The notes under the pieces were generated by a model, which made no database searches, was not told the DNA's origin, and was given only the letters and a program-made list of their open reading frames with translations. DNA of 64,000 nt from Alcanivorax borkumensis SK2 (GTDB lineage Bacteria; Pseudomonadota; Gammaproteobacteria; Pseudomonadales; Alcanivoracaceae): assembly GCF_000009365.1 (NCBI RefSeq), contig NC_008260.1, forward strand, positions 1,275,501 to 1,339,500, written 5' to 3'. The position numbers were made by a program, and so were the translations under genes. Shown piece by piece: positions 17,248 through 25,959 of the stretch; the stretch's first letter is position 1, and each line of letters begins with the position of its first letter.

Positions 17248-17314
17248 TGATGCTGCGCCTGCGTGATAGAGCCTGATTAATGTCAGCCGGCTCTATCACG
17301 CAGGTCGCGCATCA
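17248..17314. repeat. Long inverted repeat between dapE and the efflux operon
   Basis: Two arms of about 26 bases (17248-17273 and 17289-17314) are complementary, with only a few mismatches near the outer ends, around a 15-base loop. The perfect inner core is CTGCGTGATAGAGCC against GGCTCTATCACGCAG. It begins 15 bases after the dapE stop. No T-run follows on the minus strand, so it may be a REP-like element, an mRNA-end protector or a factor-dependent terminator. Confidence 0.8.
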
Positions 17315-17328
17315 TTATGGGGCAGGTT

Positions 17329-18462
17329 TTAGCCAGTGGTCATCAAGTGTTGGAGCAAACGCTGATAGATCTGCGTTAGGGTGTCCAGTTCGCTGATGCT
17401 TGTGTGTTCGTCCACCTTGTGAATGGTGGCGTTGGTGGGGCCTAGCTCCACCACCTGGGTGCCGGTGGGGGCGATAAAACGACCATCGCTGGTGCCGCCG
17501 GCGGTGGACAGTTCAGTGTCCAACTCGGTGACATCGCGAATCGCACCAACGGCGGCGTCCACCAGAGCTCCTCGATCTGTCAGGAACGGTTGGCCGGAAA
17601 GGGTCCATTGCAGATCATAGTCCAGGCCGTGCTTGTCGAGAATTGCTTCGACCCGTTCGCGAAGAATGGCATCGGTGAGTTCGGTGGAAAAACGAAAATT
17701 AAAAATGATCTCGCAGGTGCCTGGAATTACATTGGTGGCGCCGGTGCCGCCGTTAATGTTGGAAATTTGAAAACTGGTAGCGGGAAAGAAATCGTTCCCT
17801 TGATCCCATTCGGTAGCAGACAATTCTGCAAGCGCTGGCGCCACATCGTGAATCGGGTTGCGGGCCAGATGTGGATAGGCCACGTGCCCTTGAATGCCTT
17901 TTACGGTGAGCTTTGCGCCCAGCGAACCACGGCGACCGTTTTTGATCACATCCCCTACGGTGTTGGTGGAAGATGGTTCGCCTACCAGGCAATAATCAAT
18001 ATGCTCTTGGCGAGCTTGCAAGTGTTCTACCACCTTGACGGTGCCGTTAACGGAGGGGCCTTCTTCATCAGCGGTGATTAGGAAAGCCAGGCTACCATTA
18101 TGGTCCGGATGAGCGGCGATAAAGTCCTCCATGGCCACTATCATGGCGGCGATGGAGCCTTTCATATCGGCAGCCCCTCGTCCGTACAGTAAGTCACCTT
18201 CTTCGGTGGGTGTGAACGGATCGTATTTCCACGCCGTCACGTCGCCGGTGGGCACCACATCGGTATGACCGGCAAAGGCAAATACAGGCCCTTGGGTTCC
18301 GCGACGGGCCCACAGGTTGCGCACTTCCTCGAACCACAGGGTTTCACATTTAAAGCCCAGCACTTCCAGCTTTTCAATTATCCAGGCCTGACAGCCTTGA
18401 TCCTCCGGTGTCACGGACGCGCGGCGGATGAGTTCTTTAGTGTAGTCGAGGGTACGAGACAT
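17329..18462 (-). CDS. dapE: Succinyl-diaminopimelate desuccinylase DapE
   Basis: This 377-residue dinuclear zinc amidohydrolase removes succinate from N-succinyl-LL-DAP in lysine and peptidoglycan-precursor synthesis. M20 signatures are visible: [12 protein letters not shown] (metal His and catalytic Asp), [13 protein letters not shown] (bridging Asp) and [12 protein letters not shown] (catalytic Glu-Glu). Length equals E. coli DapE (375). It is the last gene of the map-glnD-dapC-yffB-dapD-dapE series, 92 bases after dapD. Confidence 0.97.
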   Translation of the reverse strand: MSRTLDYTKELIRRASVTPEDQGCQAWIIEKLEVLGFKCETLWFEEVRNLWARRGTQGPVFAFAGHTDVVPTGDVTAWKYDPFTPTEEGDLLYGRGAADMKGSIAAMIVAMEDFIAAHPDHNGSLAFLITADEEGPSVNGTVKVVEHLQARQEHIDYCLVGEPSSTNTVGDVIKNGRRGSLGAKLTVKGIQGHVAYPHLARNPIHDVAPALAELSATEWDQGNDFFPATSFQISNINGGTGATNVIPGTCEIIFNFRFSTELTDAILRERVEAILDKHGLDYDLQWTLSGQPFLTDRGALVDAAVGAIRDVTELDTELSTAGGTSDGRFIAPTGTQVVELGPTNATIHKVDEHTSISELDTLTQIYQRLLQHLMTTG

Positions 18463-18482
18463 GAAATCAGCTCCAAGCCTAA

Positions 18483-18544
18483 AGCTGCAAGCGACAGACT
18501 AGCAAACAGGGGGAAAGCCTATGTGTAGTTTGAAGCTTGCAGCT
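18483..18544. repeat. Inverted repeat between dapD and dapE
   Basis: AGCTGCAAGC at 18483-18492 is perfectly complementary to GCTTGCAGCT at 18535-18544, with a 42-base interval. An overlapping alternative pairing, GCGAC (18491) with GTCGC (18546), is possible. The element fills most of the 92-base gap between dapD and dapE and could attenuate dapE transcription or be a dispersed intergenic repeat. Confidence 0.6.
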
Positions 18545-18554
18545 GGTCGCTTTT

Positions 18555-19589
18555 TTAGTTGTGCTTATGCAGCTCTTCGTTCAGGGCGATGGCGCTTTTG
18601 TTGGTGAGACATTGCACGGCACCGTTGGTGGTGTTGCGGCGAAACAGCAGGTCGGACTGGCCAGCCAAATCACGTGCTTTGACTGTGTTAACGATCTCGC
18701 CCTTGTCGTCCAGCAGTTGCACCTTGGAGCCGGAGGTGATGTACAAGCCTGCTTCAATGGTACAACGATCACCCAAGGGGATGCCGGTACCCGCATTGGC
18801 GCCCAGCAGACAGCCTTCGCCTAAAGAGATGATGATGTTGCCACCGCCAGACAGGGTGCCCATGGTGGAGGCGCCACCGCCGATGTCGGAGCCTTTACCT
18901 ACAAAGACGCCAGCGGAGATGCGGCCTTCGATCATGCCGGGGCCTTCAGTACCCGCGTTAAAGTTAATGAAGCCTTCGTGCATGATGGTGGTGCCTTCGC
19001 CCACATAGGCGCCCAAGCGAACCCGGGAGGTATCGGCGATACGGACACCGGCAGGCACCACGTAATCGGTCATTTTCGGGAACTTGTCCACGCTATTTAC
19101 TTCCAGCACTTTGCCGTTTAGGCGGGCCAAAAGTTGACGCTCAGGGAGTTCTTCCAGATCCACGGCCCCTTCGTTGGTCCAGGCCACGTTGGGTAGTAGC
19201 GGGAATATGCCGGACAAGTTAACACCATGGGGTTTTGCTAATCGGTGTGAGATCAAGTGAAGCTTGAGGTAGGCTTCTGGAGTGGTCGCTGGCTCGGCGT
19301 CCGTTTCCAATACAGTGAGTACCACCGGGCGATCGGATTCTTGAAATGCCACTGCATAGCTGGCTTCATGTTCAAAGCCGGCTTCACGCCATTCGCGGGC
19401 AATGTGCTGAACTTGGCGATGGGTGAGTTCCAGAGCCGCGTTACCGCCCTGGTAGTCTAGTTCTTCACGGATTACGTCAATCAGCTTGTTGTCCGGGTTA
19501 AGGCTCGGGTCGGGATAAAAAACTTCAAGCCAGTTGTCTTTACGGTTTTTGGTACCGCAGCCCAGTGCGATGGCGAAATAGTTACTCAT
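18555..19589 (-). CDS. dapD: Tetrahydrodipicolinate N-succinyltransferase DapD
   Basis: This 344-residue enzyme transfers succinyl from succinyl-CoA to tetrahydrodipicolinate in DAP/lysine synthesis. It is of the long Pseudomonas-type DapD, with an N-terminal domain (CGTKNRKDNWLEVF) and a left-handed beta-helix of hexapeptide repeats (about residues 180-290: VRLGAYVGEGTTIMHEGFIN, GAGCLLGAN-type turns). It lies between yffB and dapE, so two successive steps of one pathway are adjacent, and dapC is two genes upstream. Confidence 0.96.
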   Translation of the reverse strand: MSNYFAIALGCGTKNRKDNWLEVFYPDPSLNPDNKLIDVIREELDYQGGNAALELTHRQVQHIAREWREAGFEHEASYAVAFQESDRPVVLTVLETDAEPATTPEAYLKLHLISHRLAKPHGVNLSGIFPLLPNVAWTNEGAVDLEELPERQLLARLNGKVLEVNSVDKFPKMTDYVVPAGVRIADTSRVRLGAYVGEGTTIMHEGFINFNAGTEGPGMIEGRISAGVFVGKGSDIGGGASTMGTLSGGGNIIISLGEGCLLGANAGTGIPLGDRCTIEAGLYITSGSKVQLLDDKGEIVNTVKARDLAGQSDLLFRRNTTNGAVQCLTNKSAIALNEELHKHN

Positions 19590-19611
19590 TGTTGTCTCCT
19601 GACGTCGAGCT

Positions 19612-19667
19612 GGCTGCCAAATGCATGATGCCGAAAGTCGCTGTTGAGCATCAAGCGTTGGGCAGCC
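19612..19667. promoter_or_regulatory. Hairpin between yffB and dapD
   Basis: GGCTGCC (19612-19618) pairs with GGCAGCC (19661-19667), with a possible inner stem TGATGC/GCATCA. It occupies the gap between the yffB stop and the dapD ribosome site on the minus strand and has no T-run, so it may tune dapD expression or mRNA stability. Confidence 0.4.
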
Positions 19668-19671
19668 GGCA

Positions 19672-20019
19672 TTATTTCAATATGTCTGTCCACTCGTCGG
19701 CGTTGAAACCGGCTGTGATAATGGTGTCGCTTTGAAGAATAGGGCGCTTGATTATGGATGGGTTATCCATCGCCACGGTGATGGCTTTTTCCGTAGTCAT
19801 GGATTCCTTGGTTGCAGTGTCCAGTTTGCGCCAGGTAGTGCCGCGTTTATTGATGACTATTTCCCAACTCAGGGCTTCCAGCCATTGGCGCAGTCGTTGC
19901 TCGGGCACGCCTTCTTTCTTGTAGTCGTGAAAGTGGTAGCTGATGCCGTTATTGTCTAGCCATGTCATGGCTTTTTTCATGGTATCGCAGTTCTTGATAC
20001 CGAAGATGGTCAGTTCCAT
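19672..20019 (-). CDS. ArsC/Spx-family protein (YffB-like)
   Basis: This 115-residue thioredoxin-fold protein starts MELTIFGIKNCDTMKKAMTW, with a single N-terminal redox-type cysteine in NCDTM in place of a CxxC. It belongs to the ArsC/Spx/YffB group. E. coli YffB is a neighbour of dapE; its biochemical role is not settled. The ATG at 20019 has AAGGA upstream, preferred over an ATG 24 bases earlier. It sits between dapC and dapD, the usual place in related genomes. Confidence 0.85.
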   Translation of the reverse strand: MELTIFGIKNCDTMKKAMTWLDNNGISYHFHDYKKEGVPEQRLRQWLEALSWEIVINKRGTTWRKLDTATKESMTTEKAITVAMDNPSIIKRPILQSDTIITAGFNADEWTDILK

Positions 20020-20182
20020 GTTCAATCCTTGCTCTAGCAACAAGCGCCAAGCTTCAATGCGAGATACATCGCTGTGAATTTCAGCATTGTCGCCGCGACC
20101 TACGGAATTCTTTGTGCGCGGGTAATGCGTAGCAGATCATTCAGCCTTACTCGTGTTTAGCTCGAAGCGAGTGACTTGGCGC

Positions 20183-21364
20183 TCACAACGTATCGAGCAG
20201 TGCCTTGATGCGTTTGGCGCCTTCAATACACTCTTCCAGCGGTGCTACCAGCGCCATGCGAATCCGGTTCTGCCCTGGGTTGTTGCCATCAATAGTGCGT
20301 GATAAATAGCGACCGGGAAGCACGGTGACGTTGTATTCAGCCTGCAAGCGTTGGGCGAACTCTTCGTCACTGATGGGCGTTTGAGGCCATAAATAGAATC
20401 CGGCTTCCGGGGCGGATACCTTAAGGGGGTCGCCAAGAATGTCCAGTACTGCATCAAACTTTTCCCGGTACAGAGCACGGTTGATTTCTACATGTTCCTC
20501 ATCGTTCCAGGCGGCAATGCTGGCTAGCTGATGCTGAATGGGCATGGCACAGCCGTGGTAGGTGCGGTAACGCAGAAACTGCTTAAGCACTTCGTTGTCA
20601 CCAGCGACAAAGCCTGAGCGTAGGCCTGGCAGATTTGACCGTTTCGATAGGGAATGAAAGACCACGCAGCGGCGATAATCATGGCGACCCAGTTCTGCAC
20701 AAGCTTCCAGTAGTCCAACCGGAGGCGTATCCCGATAGATTTCGGAGTAGCACTCGTCTGACGCAATAACAAAATCGTATTTATCTGCCAGCTGTATCAG
20801 GGCTTTGAGTTGGGCTTTACTGAGTGTGGCTCCGGTGGGATTGCCCGGGGTGCAGATGAACAGCAGCTGGGTACGCATCCAGGTGTCTTCACTGACAGCA
20901 TCGAAATTGGGCTGCAAGCCTGTGGCATCTGTGCACGGCAGGTACATGGGTTCTCCACCGGCGAGAAGCGTAGCCCCTTCGTAGATTTGATAAAAAGGGT
21001 TGGGCATCAGCACCAACGGCTGGCGTTGGCGATCGACTACGGCTTGAGTGAAAGAAAAGAGCGCTTCACGGGTGCCGTTGACAGGCAATACCTGGCTGCT
21101 GGGGTTAATACTTTGTAGGTGGAAACGGCGTTTCAGCCATTCGCCGATAGCTTCACTTAATTGCGGTAAGCCAGCGGTGGTCGGGTAGTTGGATAACCGC
21201 GCGGTGCTATCTCTTAGTACCTGTTGCACGAAATCCGGTGACGGGTGTTTGGGTTCCCCGATAGATAAAGCAATGGGTGACTTATCTGATGCGGGCAAGT
21301 CGCTGAATAAGGCTTTTAGTTTTTCAAACGGATAGGGGTGCAACCGTTCCAGGTCTGGATTCAT
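20183..21364 (-). CDS. dapC: Succinyldiaminopimelate transaminase DapC
   Basis: This 393-residue fold-type I PLP aminotransferase converts N-succinyl-2-amino-6-ketopimelate to N-succinyl-LL-DAP. The PLP lysine is Lys241 in SLSKRSNLPGLRSGF; other marks are TPGNPTGATLS and ASDECYSEIYRD. The start MNPDLERLHPYPFEKL at 21364 lies 4 bases after glnD. The frame runs back into glnD for another 58 codons, which is rejected as overlap. With dapD and dapE it covers the succinylase branch between tetrahydrodipicolinate and LL-DAP. Confidence 0.93.
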   Translation of the reverse strand: MNPDLERLHPYPFEKLKALFSDLPASDKSPIALSIGEPKHPSPDFVQQVLRDSTARLSNYPTTAGLPQLSEAIGEWLKRRFHLQSINPSSQVLPVNGTREALFSFTQAVVDRQRQPLVLMPNPFYQIYEGATLLAGGEPMYLPCTDATGLQPNFDAVSEDTWMRTQLLFICTPGNPTGATLSKAQLKALIQLADKYDFVIASDECYSEIYRDTPPVGLLEACAELGRHDYRRCVVFHSLSKRSNLPGLRSGFVAGDNEVLKQFLRYRTYHGCAMPIQHQLASIAAWNDEEHVEINRALYREKFDAVLDILGDPLKVSAPEAGFYLWPQTPISDEEFAQRLQAEYNVTVLPGRYLSRTIDGNNPGQNRIRMALVAPLEECIEGAKRIKALLDTL

Positions 21365-21368
21365 AGGG

Positions 21369-24041
21369 TCAGGTGTTCCCGTTGTTCTTAGCGTCGAGTT
21401 CTTGTTTGAGGGTCTGTTGCAGTTCTTGACAGAGTGTCGGGTCGGAGACCGGTTCACCATCAAGATCGGTAATGAAGAAGACGTCTTCGGCGCGTTCGCC
21501 CAAGGTGGCAATGCGGGCATTTTGTACCAGGATCTCAAAGCGCATGAAGATGCGCCCGATGTGAGCTAGCAGCCCGGGGCGGTCTAAAGTCTGGATGTCC
21601 ACGGCGGTACGATCATTGACGATGTCGTTGCTGATCACTACTTGGGTGGGTACATCAAAGTGCTTATTGCGCCGGGGCATGCGGCGGCTAACGGTGGACG
21701 CATAACGATCCGGGTACTTCAATGTTTCGGTGAGCGTTTTGCGGATCTGTTCGATGCGTGCCCAGTCCTCGCCAATGGGGGTACCCTGTTCATCCAACAC
21801 GATATAGGTATCTAAGCTGAAGCCATCCACGCTGGTAATAATGCGCGCGTCCATAATGGTTAGGCCTAGGCTATCTATGGCGTTCACGGTGGCGCTGAAC
21901 AGGTTGCGGGTGTCCGGAGTGTAAATGAAGATCTGTGATCCCCCAGCCAGTACACTTTGACTGGATTCACGGATCAATACCAACGGATCTTCTGGGTCTT
22001 CTCGGTCCAGTAAGGCCTCGGTATGCCAGGCAATATCCCGTGGGGTTTCACGCAGGAAGTATTCGTCACCGATGTTGGCCCATAACGTTTCGATCTCGGG
22101 GCCATCGTGATCTCGGTCCGTGAGAAGTCGAAGGGCGGCGTCGCGGGTTTCGTCAATCCAGTCTTGTTTTTCCACCGGGTTATTCAGGCCGCGACGCAGA
22201 GCGCGCTTAGTTTCGGTATATAGCTGGCGCAGCAGCGAGGCACGCCATGAGTTCCAGAGCGTGGGGTTGGTGGCGTTAATATCGGCTACGGTAAGCACAT
22301 AGAGGTAATCTAGGTGGACCAAGTCACCCACCTTTCGGGCGAAATCGTAGACTACGTCGGGATCCGATATATCTTTGCGCTGGGCGGTCACACTCATGGT
22401 CAGGTGATTACGCACCAGCCATGCTACGAGCTTGCCGTCCCATGCGGTCAGGCCGTGGCGCTGACAGAAGGCGATGGCGTCATCCGCGCCGAGTTCGGAA
22501 TGGTCGCCACCACGCCCTTTGGCAATATCATGGTAGAGGCCAGAAGCGTACAACAGTTCTGGTTTGGGTAAACGATAAAACACTTCGCTGGCCAAGGGGA
22601 ACTCTTCGCGCAGGTCTTCGTAGCGCAACCGACGCATGTTTTTGATCACCAGCAGGGTGTGGGCATCCACTGTGTAAATATGGAAAAGATCGTACTGCAT
22701 CATGCCGATGATGTTGCCGAATTCCGGCAGGTATTTGCCCAAAATTCCGTAGCGCTTCATGCGCCGCAGTTGTGAGAAAAGGGCATGGGGGCTGCGCAGC
22801 AGTTGCATAAACAGGTTGGTGTTAGTCGGGTCGTTGCGGAAGGCATCGTTGATCTGGCGGCGGTGGTAGATTAACGCACGTACTGTGGACGCACGAATAC
22901 CCTTCAGATCCGGGTTTTGGGCCATTAGAACAAATGCTTCCAGCAAGGCGCTGGGGTGTTGCTCAAAGACATCCGGGTTGCTGATTTCCAGATAATCGTT
23001 ACGTACTTGGAATCGGCGGTTGAGGGGCCGAACTTGCTCTTGAGTATCACTGCGCAGAATCACTTCGTCAAAAAGCTGTAGTAGCATTTCGTTGAGAACG
23101 GATAAAGCCAAAGCGACCCGGTAGAAGTCTTTCATGAAATGTTCCACCGCCAGGTTGGCGCTGGAATTTTCGTGACCCAGCCGGTCAGCAAGCTGACGCT
23201 GGTGATCGAACAGCAGACGGTTTTCATTGCGCTCGGTTTGTACATGAAGTTGCCAGCGCACTTCCCAAAGGTAGTCCAGGCACTTGCGCAGCACCCCGTA
23301 CTCTTCAGGGGTAAGGAAACCGTTGCTAACCAAGGCCTCAAGGCTGTCGGTGTTGAAGTGCCGCTTGGCGACCCAGGCAATCATTTGCACGTCACGTAGA
23401 CCACCGGGGGCGTTTTTCAGATCCGGTTCAAGGTTGTACTCGGTGTCATTAAAACGCTTGTGGCGAGTGGTTTGCTCCTGCCATTTTGCGGCAAAGAAGG
23501 CAGCAGAATCCCACATATGTTCTGGGCCGGTACGGTCTTCAAGTTGCTCACGCAGGATATCGTTGCCGGCGAGGGTGCGTGCTTCCATGATGTTGGTGGC
23601 AACGGTGATGTCATCTCGGGCAAGGTCCACGCATTCGTCCAAGGTGCGAACTGCATGGCCGATTTCCAGGCCCATATCCCACAGAAATGCCACAAAACGT
23701 TCAAGGCTGTCGCGCAGAGCTTGTTCCGGCGCATTGGATAGCAGCACCAGTAGGTCCACATCAGAGCAGGGGTGTAGTTCCCCCCTGCCATAGCCACCTA
23801 CTGCAACCAGCGCCACGTCGTCACGGTTGGCCAGGCCAAACAGGGACCAGGCGGCGATCATCACCTGATCCACCATGCCTGCTCGGGCCTGTACCAGCTC
23901 GGTGATATCGGTGGTCTCGAAGGCTTGGTTCAGCCGTTCCTGGCCCTGGGCCAGGAACTGGCGGGCGTATTGCCCCGGCTGGGCGCTTTCCTGCAAGGCA
24001 TCAAGCAGGGCGTCTTGGGATATTGCGGGTAGCAGTGACAC
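21369..24041 (-). CDS. glnD: PII uridylyltransferase / uridylyl-removing enzyme GlnD
   Basis: This 890-residue bifunctional nitrogen sensor has a nucleotidyltransferase domain (GGYGRGELHPCSDVDLLVL near residue 80-100), a central HD hydrolase domain (YHDIAKGRGGDHSELG), and two C-terminal ACT domains (FSATVNAIDSLGL and RPGLLAHIGRIF) that bind glutamine. It adds or removes UMP on PII proteins such as GlnK at 401-739. The start is GTG at 24041, directly abutting the map stop codon, so translation is probably coupled to map. Confidence 0.97.
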   Translation of the reverse strand: MSLLPAISQDALLDALQESAQPGQYARQFLAQGQERLNQAFETTDITELVQARAGMVDQVMIAAWSLFGLANRDDVALVAVGGYGRGELHPCSDVDLLVLLSNAPEQALRDSLERFVAFLWDMGLEIGHAVRTLDECVDLARDDITVATNIMEARTLAGNDILREQLEDRTGPEHMWDSAAFFAAKWQEQTTRHKRFNDTEYNLEPDLKNAPGGLRDVQMIAWVAKRHFNTDSLEALVSNGFLTPEEYGVLRKCLDYLWEVRWQLHVQTERNENRLLFDHQRQLADRLGHENSSANLAVEHFMKDFYRVALALSVLNEMLLQLFDEVILRSDTQEQVRPLNRRFQVRNDYLEISNPDVFEQHPSALLEAFVLMAQNPDLKGIRASTVRALIYHRRQINDAFRNDPTNTNLFMQLLRSPHALFSQLRRMKRYGILGKYLPEFGNIIGMMQYDLFHIYTVDAHTLLVIKNMRRLRYEDLREEFPLASEVFYRLPKPELLYASGLYHDIAKGRGGDHSELGADDAIAFCQRHGLTAWDGKLVAWLVRNHLTMSVTAQRKDISDPDVVYDFARKVGDLVHLDYLYVLTVADINATNPTLWNSWRASLLRQLYTETKRALRRGLNNPVEKQDWIDETRDAALRLLTDRDHDGPEIETLWANIGDEYFLRETPRDIAWHTEALLDREDPEDPLVLIRESSQSVLAGGSQIFIYTPDTRNLFSATVNAIDSLGLTIMDARIITSVDGFSLDTYIVLDEQGTPIGEDWARIEQIRKTLTETLKYPDRYASTVSRRMPRRNKHFDVPTQVVISNDIVNDRTAVDIQTLDRPGLLAHIGRIFMRFEILVQNARIATLGERAEDVFFITDLDGEPVSDPTLCQELQQTLKQELDAKNNGNT

Positions 24042-24836
24042 TTAATAGAGATCCGTTTCTTCGCTGCGAGCGGTGAGCACTTCGTAGCCATCGGCGGTGA
24101 CCGCGATGGTGTGCTCCCATTGCGCGGAAAGCTTGCGGTCTTTGGTGACCACGGTCCAGGCGTCTGGCAGCAGTTTATTGGCGGCTTTGCCGGCGTTGAT
24201 CATGGGTTCGATGGTGAACACCATGCCTTCTTGCAATTCAAGACCCGTGCCAGGCTTGCCGTAGTGAACCACCTGGGGCTCTTCATGGAAACCTTCACCA
24301 ATGCCGTGACCACAGTACTCTCGCACCACGGAGAAACGTTCGCCTTCGGCCATTTTCTGGATCCGGTGACCGATGTCGCCCAGCCGTACGCCCGGCTTGA
24401 CCATACGAATGCCCGCCATCATGCATTCCCGGGTGGTTTCCACCAGTCGGCGGGCAAGTACGGAGGGCTCACCCACATAAAACATCTTGGAGGTGTCACC
24501 ATGCCAGCCATCTTTAATGACAGTGACATCAATGTTCACTATATCCCCGGTTTTAAGAGCTTTGCGATCACTGGGAATGCCGTGACAGACCACGTGATTC
24601 ACGGATGTGCAGACGGACTTAGGGAATGGCATGCGGCCGGGCGCGCCACCGTAGCCTAGGCAGGCGGGAATAGCCTGTTGCTTGTTGACGATATGGTCGT
24701 GGCAGAGGCGGTCCAATTCCTCGGTGGTGATCCCCGGTTTAACGTGCTCTGCGATCATTTCCAAGACTTCAGCGGCTAGCTTGCCCGCTTCGCGCATTTT
24801 GCTGATTTGTTCGGGGGTTTTTATGACGACATTCAT
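24042..24836 (-). CDS. map: Methionine aminopeptidase, type I
   Basis: This 264-residue enzyme, the same length as E. coli Map, removes the initiator methionine from nascent proteins. Metal ligands are seen in NIDVTVIKDGWHGDTSKMF (two Asp), GHGIGEGFHEEPQ (His) and FTIEPMIN (Glu), with a final Glu in QWEHTIAVT. The start MNVVIKTPEQISKMREAGK at 24836 fits the family; upstream in-frame codons lack homology. The ribosome site is weak. It heads a minus-strand operon with glnD and is divergent from rpsB, the standard arrangement. Confidence 0.96.
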   Translation of the reverse strand: MNVVIKTPEQISKMREAGKLAAEVLEMIAEHVKPGITTEELDRLCHDHIVNKQQAIPACLGYGGAPGRMPFPKSVCTSVNHVVCHGIPSDRKALKTGDIVNIDVTVIKDGWHGDTSKMFYVGEPSVLARRLVETTRECMMAGIRMVKPGVRLGDIGHRIQKMAEGERFSVVREYCGHGIGEGFHEEPQVVHYGKPGTGLELQEGMVFTIEPMINAGKAANKLLPDAWTVVTKDRKLSAQWEHTIAVTADGYEVLTARSEETDLY

Positions 24837-24918
24837 GAGGTTTTGGAAAACTCCTGCTGTTTCAGTGAGTTGGGCGGGGCTTGGGCAAGATGATTTAGGC
24901 CGGGCACACACCTTTGCA

Positions 24919-24947
24919 TTGCCTGTGAGGGGCGGCTGTGGTATAAA
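24919..24947 (+). promoter_or_regulatory. Sigma-70 promoter for rpsB-tsf
   Basis: TTGCCT (24919-24924) and TATAAA (24942-24947) are 17 bases apart, followed by the GC-rich discriminator GCGCGCGC typical of growth-rate-regulated ribosomal promoters. It lies about 185 bases before rpsB in the divergent map/rpsB gap and leaves a long leader. Confidence 0.65.
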
Positions 24948-25069
24948 GCGCGCGCTTTCCCGCTCTGCGTCGGCCAATAGGCGACGGTGTTGCATTGTAA
25001 CCGCCGATGAGTGGGGAAGGAAATCACACATGCCCCGTCACATAGCCCTGGGTGCCTTCTGGTCTGTAA

Positions 25070-25115
25070 GTTAGGCCGATTTGGTTGGGTTTATGCGGGG
25101 GCGTGGAGGCCTAAC
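25070..25115 (+). promoter_or_regulatory. Possible S2-binding leader hairpin of rpsB
   Basis: GTTAGGCC (25070-25077) pairs perfectly with GGCCTAAC (25108-25115), closing a 30-base G-rich loop, and ends 8 bases before the GGAG ribosome site of rpsB. In gammaproteobacteria S2 represses its own mRNA through a structured leader upstream of rpsB. I see a fitting position and structure, but I have not matched the known consensus. Confidence 0.4.
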
Positions 25116-25134
25116 CCAAAGTGGAGTACTAACA

Positions 25135-25893
25135 ATGTCTAGCGTAACTATGCGCGATATGCTCAAAGCGGGCGTGCACTTCGGTCACCAAACCCGTTAC
25201 TGGAACCCGAAGATGAATACTTACATCTTCGGCGCTCGTAACAAGATCCACATCATTAACCTGGAGCAAACTCTGCCCCTGTTCAATGACGCCATGGCGT
25301 TCCTGAACAAGCTGGCTGCCAGCAACAACAAGATTTTGTTTGTTGGTACCAAGCGTGCGGCGCAGAAAGCGGTGAGCGAAGAAGCTCAGCGTTGCGGCAT
25401 GCCCTATGTGGATCACCGTTGGTTGGGCGGCATGCTCACCAACTGGAAAACTATTCGTCAGTCCATTAAGCGTTATCGTGAGCTGGAAGCCCAGTTCCAG
25501 GATGGCACTTTTGACAAACTGACTAAGAAAGAAGCCCTGATGCGTAAGCGCGAGATGGATAAGCTCGAGCGTTCCATCGGTGGTATCAAGGATATGGGCG
25601 GCCTGCCTGACGCACTTTTCGTGATTGACGTTGATCATGAAGACATCGCATTGCAGGAAGCTCGCAAGCTGGGTATCCCAGTTGTTGCAGTGGTTGATAC
25701 CAACTCCAACCCGGATGGCGTGGATTACGTTATTCCTGGTAACGACGACGCAATCCGCGCCATTCAGCTGTATGTGAAAGCAGCAGCTGACGTGATTCTG
25801 GAAGGCAAGCAGTATGCCCAGAATCAGACCGGCGGCGAGAGCGAATTCGTCGAGGTAGCAGATGAAGCCGCAGGCGAAAAAGCCGAAGGTTAA
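25135..25893 (+). CDS. rpsB: 30S ribosomal protein S2
   Basis: This 252-residue ribosomal protein starts [20 protein letters not shown] and carries the S2 signatures [13 protein letters not shown] and [14 protein letters not shown]. The C-terminal tail after residue 235 is acidic and variable. The ATG at 25135 has GGAG upstream; an earlier in-frame ATG at 25093 falls inside the leader hairpin. It is cotranscribed with tsf, 66 bases downstream, with a hairpin between. Confidence 0.98.
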   Translation: MSSVTMRDMLKAGVHFGHQTRYWNPKMNTYIFGARNKIHIINLEQTLPLFNDAMAFLNKLAASNNKILFVGTKRAAQKAVSEEAQRCGMPYVDHRWLGGMLTNWKTIRQSIKRYRELEAQFQDGTFDKLTKKEALMRKREMDKLERSIGGIKDMGGLPDALFVIDVDHEDIALQEARKLGIPVVAVVDTNSNPDGVDYVIPGNDDAIRAIQLYVKAAADVILEGKQYAQNQTGGESEFVEVADEAAGEKAEG

Positions 25894-25901
25894 TCTATGG
25901 T

Positions 25902-25922
25902 AGGCGGGCCTCGGGCTCGCCT
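25902..25922 (+). promoter_or_regulatory. Intercistronic hairpin between rpsB and tsf
   Basis: AGGCGGGCC (25902-25910) pairs with GGCTCGCCT (25914-25922) with one central mismatch and a TCG loop, followed by GCTTT. It may be a partial terminator that sets the S2 to EF-Ts ratio, or a 3-prime end stabiliser. Confidence 0.5.
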
Positions 25923-25959
25923 GCTTTACCGAAACATACCTAATTTTAAGAGGATAATC

